Below, one piece after another: positions 4,014-5,804 of a DNA stretch of 5,804 nt. Position numbers and translations under genes: made by a program. The notes beneath the pieces were generated by a model. The model was given only the letters and a program-made list of their open reading frames with translations. It made no database searches and was not told the origin of the DNA. The DNA comes from an uncultured Clostridia bacterium. GTDB taxonomy: Bacteria; Bacillota; Clostridia; UBA1381. Each line of letters begins with the position of its first letter. Within the stretch, counting starts at the first letter, position 1. The stretch spans positions 1 to 5,804 of the forward strand of contig CAJOPD010000050.1 of NCBI GenBank assembly GCA_905236685.1, in the 5' to 3' direction.

Positions 4014-5804
4014 TTACTTGTTCTCGTCATCATTTACCTCGCGGTAATCAGCCTCATAAACATTGTCGCCGCCTGCATTCTGCTGACCGCCGGCATTTCC
4101 TGCATTAAATCCCTCTGCGCCCTGCGGATTTGCCTGCTGGTAAAGCTTTTCGGAAACCTTGTAGAATTTCTGTTGAAGCTCTTCTACCGCCTTTTTAATT
4201 GCCTCGCTGTCTGTACCCTTCAAAGCCTCCTTGACCTTGTTGATTTCCGCCTCAATTTCCGATTTTTCCGAAGCGTCTATCTTGTCGCCAAGCTCGCCCA
4301 AGGTTTTTTCGCACTGGTAAACCATACTTTCAGCGTTATTTCTCGTTTCAACCTCTTCCTTGCGCTTTTTATCCTCTTCCGCGTACTTTTCCGCTTCCTT
4401 TACAGCCTTTTCAATATCCTCCTCCGAAAGATTTGAAGACGCGGTAATCGTGATTTTCTGCTCATTTCCCGTGCCCATATCCTTTGCCGATACCTTAACG
4501 ATACCGTTTGCGTCAATATCAAAGGTAACCTCAATCTGAGGTACTCCGCGGGGAGCGGGAGCAATACCCGTTAAGCTAAATCTTCCCAAGGTCTTGTTAT
4601 ATTGCGCCATATCTCTCTCACCCTGCAAAACATGCACTTCAACCGAAGTCTGACCGTCTGCGGCAGTCGAGAAAATCTGCGATTTTTTGGTAGGAATTGT
4701 AGTGTTTCTTTCAATAAGCCTTGTGAACACTCCGCCCATAGTTTCGATACCGAGTGAAAGCGGTGTTACATCTAAAAGAAGAAGGTCTTTTACATCGCCT
4801 GCCAAAACGCCTGCCTGAACAGCCGCGCCGACTGCGACACATTCATCGGGATTTATGCCCTTTGTCGGCTCCTGTCCCATTTCATTTTTAACCGCTTCCT
4901 GAACGGCGGGTATTCTTGATGAGCCTCCGACTAACAAGACTTTGTTTATATCGCCCTTTGAAAGACCTGCGTCGCCCATAGCGTTTCTTATACAGGTAAT
5001 TGTTTTCTGTACCAAATCAGCGGTTAACTCGTCAAATTTAGCCTTTGTAAGCGTCATATCAAGATGCTTAGGGCCGCCCGCGTCCGCTGTGATAAAGGGA
5101 AGATTTATGTTTGATGTAGTCATACCCGAAAGCTCGATTTTGGACTTTTCTGCGGCTTCTTTAAGTCTTTGCATAGCCATCTTGTCTGTTGACAGGTCAA
5201 TTCCCGTTTCCTTTTTAAATTCCGCAACAAGATAGTCAATAATTCTCTGGTCAAAATCGTCGCCGCCAAGCCTTGTGTCGCCGTTTGTTGAAAGAACCTC
5301 AAAAACGCCGTCGCCGATTTCAAGAATGGACACATCAAAGGTACCGCCGCCAAGGTCGTATACCATTACCTTTTGGTCGGTATCGTTCATACCGTATGCC
5401 AAAGCCGCCGCTGTCGGCTCGTTTATAATTCGGAGTACTTCAAGACCTGCGATTTTACCCGCGTCCTTTGTTGCCTGACGCTGTGAGTCGCTGAAATATG
5501 CCGGAACTGTTATAACCGCCTGCGTTACAGGCTCGCCCAGATAGCTTTCTGCGTCATTTTTAAGCTTTGTCAAAATCATTGCGGAAATTTCCTGCGGTGT
5601 GTATGATTTATCATCAATTTTAACCGTGTGGGTGGTGCCCATTTCACGCTTTATTGACATAACGGTGCGGTCTGCATTGGTAACCGCCTGTCTTTTTGCC
5701 ACTTGACCTACTATTCTCTCGCCGTCCTTCTTGAACGCAACTACCGACGGGGTAGTTCTTGCGCCCTCTGAATTTGTGATAACAACGGGCTCGCCGCCCT
5801 CAAT
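4014..5804 (-). CDS. dnaK: Chaperone protein DnaK (Hsp70), N-terminus beyond the window
   Basis: This is the ATP-driven Hsp70 that binds and releases unfolded polypeptides, working with DnaJ and GrpE. The frame is open to the right edge: 596 residues are visible and only about 19 (including the first phosphate motif, DLGTTNS) are missing. The visible start IEGGEPVVITNSEGARTTPS matches DnaK near residue 19. In visible-fragment numbering: VITVPAYF at 97-104; phosphate-2 motif YDLGGGTFD at 149-157; adenosine motif LLVGGSSRIP at 290-299; hydrophobic interdomain linker LLLLDVTP at 341-348; beta-sandwich substrate domain to about 455; then the helical lid; and a Gly/Asn/Gln-rich tail (about 559-580) ending YREVNDDENK. 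The segment around 49-69 lacks the roughly 23-residue insert of Gram-negative DnaK. The GTG at 5702-5700 is an internal Val codon, not a start. The upstream promoter, and any CIRCE/HrcA site, hrcA or grpE, lie outside the window. Confidence 0.98.
   Translation of the reverse strand: MEGGEPVVITNSEGARTTPSVVAFKKDGERIVGQVAKRQAVTNADRTVMSIKREMGTTHTVKIDDKSYTPQEISAMILTKLKNDAESYLGEPVTQAVITVPAYFSDSQRQATKDAGKIAGLEVLRIINEPTAAALAYGMNDTDQKVMVYDLGGGTFDVSILEIGDGVFEVLSTNGDTRLGGDDFDQRIIDYLVAEFKKETGIDLSTDKMAMQRLKEAAEKSKIELSGMTTSNINLPFITADAGGPKHLDMTLTKAKFDELTADLVQKTITCIRNAMGDAGLSKGDINKVLLVGGSSRIPAVQEAVKNEMGQEPTKGINPDECVAVGAAVQAGVLAGDVKDLLLLDVTPLSLGIETMGGVFTRLIERNTTIPTKKSQIFSTAADGQTSVEVHVLQGERDMAQYNKTLGRFSLTGIAPAPRGVPQIEVTFDIDANGIVKVSAKDMGTGNEQKITITASSNLSEEDIEKAVKEAEKYAEEDKKRKEEVETRNNAESMVYQCEKTLGELGDKIDASEKSEIEAEINKVKEALKGTDSEAIKKAVEELQQKFYKVSEKLYQQANPQGAEGFNAGNAGGQQNAGGDNVYEADYREVNDDENK

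Noticed and set aside
5700..5702. GTG as the start of DnaK
   Set aside because: The frame continues to the right edge with conserved DnaK sequence (EGGEPVVITNSEGARTTPS...VGQ), so this is an internal valine codon.
1..5804. Mobile element, defence system or CRISPR in the window
   Set aside because: No transposase, integrase, nuclease, repeat array or abrupt base-composition change is visible; every long region is explained by housekeeping or envelope genes.

Overview
The window looks like ordinary chromosome from a low-to-mid GC Firmicute, most likely a Clostridia-class anaerobe. Three things point there. The DnaK lacks the N-terminal-quadrant insert of roughly 23 residues found in Gram-negative DnaKs. 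The class II fructose-bisphosphate aldolase has the GIGNIHGKYPENW-type segment common in clostridia and streptococci. The polysaccharide deacetylase has the short, membrane-anchored clostridial form. No transposase, phage gene, CRISPR array, tRNA or rRNA is visible, and base and codon usage look even throughout.

Layout, plus strand, left half: the 3' end of an unrecognised cysteine-rich (probably zinc-binding) protein (2-469) is followed 24 nt later by fba (494-1357), which has a strong Shine-Dalgarno and ends at a clear intrinsic terminator (1374-1408). About 30 nt later a membrane-anchored NodB-family polysaccharide deacetylase begins (1428 or 1440, to 2285).

Layout, minus strand, right half, transcribed right to left: dnaK (runs off the right edge, about 19 N-terminal residues missing), a 53-nt gap holding a GC-rich hairpin, dnaJ (GTG start), then a fumarase beta-subunit gene whose ATG overlaps the dnaJ stop by one base. 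This operon converges on the deacetylase: the two stop codons interlock in TTAA, so the coding regions overlap by 4 bp. The deacetylase terminator lies inside the last codons of the fumarase gene.

Functionally the genes cover glycolysis/gluconeogenesis (Fba), cell-envelope polysaccharide modification (deacetylase), Hsp70 chaperoning (DnaK/DnaJ) and dicarboxylate metabolism (fumarase beta). I found no convincing new multi-gene system. The points most worth checking are the fumarase beta subunit attached to dnaJ without its alpha partner, the overlapping convergent 3' ends with an embedded terminator, the dnaK-dnaJ hairpin, a perfect 16-bp palindrome just before fba, and the unidentified Cys-rich protein upstream of fba.
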